From: Flavobacteriales bacterium UBA6165
GTDB taxonomy: Bacteria; Bacteroidota; Bacteroidia; Flavobacteriales_D; Crocinitomicaceae
Length of the DNA: 6,767 nt
Assembly: GCA_002422285.1 (NCBI GenBank)
Contig: DIUF01000020.1
Location: 2,143 to 8,909, forward strand
Direction of reading: 5' to 3'
In this document: piece after piece, positions 6,331 to 6,767 of the stretch
Layout of the letters: each line of letters starts with the position of its first letter
Numbering within the stretch: position 1 is the stretch's first letter
Notes under the pieces: model-generated
The model's database searches: none
The model's input: the letters and a program-made list of their open reading frames with translations, nothing else
What the model was told of the DNA's origin: nothing
Made by a program: the position numbers and the translations under genes

Positions 6331-6767
6331 ATGGAAAGACTGCTGCTCACTTCATTTTTTGTATTCAATTTGATTCTGGCATTGGCTCAAAACCCGAATG
6401 GTTGGATACAAACGGGCGCTGAATTTTATCACGCCTACAATTTGAATCACGAAAATGGTTACGTGCGCTTTTATTTGAGCGAAGAATTTGAAATCAACGG
6501 AAAAATACTGCAACGCTTAAGTGGCGAGAAAAAATACCGCTATCAAACCGGACCTGATACATGGGTGGAGCATCCTCAAATTATTCCTGTCGCCTCGATG
6601 CTTTATCACACCTCAAACGATACAGTTTATTATGCAAACGAACAAGGAGAATTGCGATTCGCGTGGCATTTGAATCCGCAAGTCGGAGATGTATGGGATT
6701 TTGGTCTGCACGGATTATTTTCAGCCGATACCCTAATTCGCGCCTACGGTGTGGTAATCCAAGTGAC
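6331..6767 (+). CDS. Secreted protein of unknown function, 3' end cut off by the window edge
   Basis: 145 codons are visible from ATG 6331. The ATG is chosen because a signal peptide begins there: residues 1-19 (MERLLLTSFFVFNLILALA) with likely cleavage before Gln20. No longer frame with an ATG exists upstream. The mature part is beta-rich and aromatic, with alternating short polar turns. The stretch NDTVYYANEQGELRF followed by NPQVGDVWDF (96-124) resembles a pattern I associate with Bacteroidota secreted proteins that carry a C-terminal type IX sorting domain; that domain would lie outside the window, so this is inference. No catalytic motif is visible. It is divergent from the ABC transporter, with 132 bases between starts. 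Function unknown. Confidence 0.8.
   Translation, partial: MERLLLTSFFVFNLILALAQNPNGWIQTGAEFYHAYNLNHENGYVRFYLSEEFEINGKILQRLSGEKKYRYQTGPDTWVEHPQIIPVASMLYHTSNDTVYYANEQGELRFAWHLNPQVGDVWDFGLHGLFSADTLIRAYGVVIQV

Overview
The window looks like chromosome of a Bacteroidota bacterium, probably a flavobacterial-type lineage. This is judged from the AT-rich base composition, AT-rich start regions without clear Shine-Dalgarno sites, promoter-like TTTG...TAnnTTTG elements, a small four-cysteine protein family I associate with this phylum, and secreted proteins whose style suggests type IX secretion. No rRNA, tRNA, CRISPR array, insertion sequence or phage gene is visible, and no gap between genes reaches 300 bases.

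Layout: (1) 1-1769, minus strand, a secreted subtilisin-family (S8) peptidase cut off by the left edge. It has the full Asp/His/Asn/Ser catalytic set and an extra domain of about 150 residues inside the catalytic fold. (2) 1770-1876, a 107-base divergent promoter region. (3) 1877-3457, plus strand, a second, complete S8 peptidase, with a charged helical insertion between Asp and His. (4) 3478-3509, a strong terminator hairpin whose T-run touches the ATG of (5) 3510-3785, plus strand, a 91-residue protein with four cysteines and one C-terminal membrane helix. (6) 3804-4265, minus strand, a 153-residue protein with about four membrane helices and no recognised family, convergent with gene 5. (7) 4381-6198, minus strand, a complete MsbA/BmrA-type ABC half-transporter. 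(8) 6199-6330, a divergent control region with a good promoter for the ABC gene and small repeats. (9) 6331-6767, plus strand, the start of a secreted protein cut by the right edge.

The parts that plausibly belong together are the two head-to-head peptidases, which share one control region and act outside the cytoplasm, and the ABC exporter with the downstream membrane protein, which may share a transcript. I see no defence system, mobile element or clearly new multi-gene system. The most unusual points are the two different insertions in the neighbouring subtilases and the terminator that abuts the start codon of the small cysteine protein.
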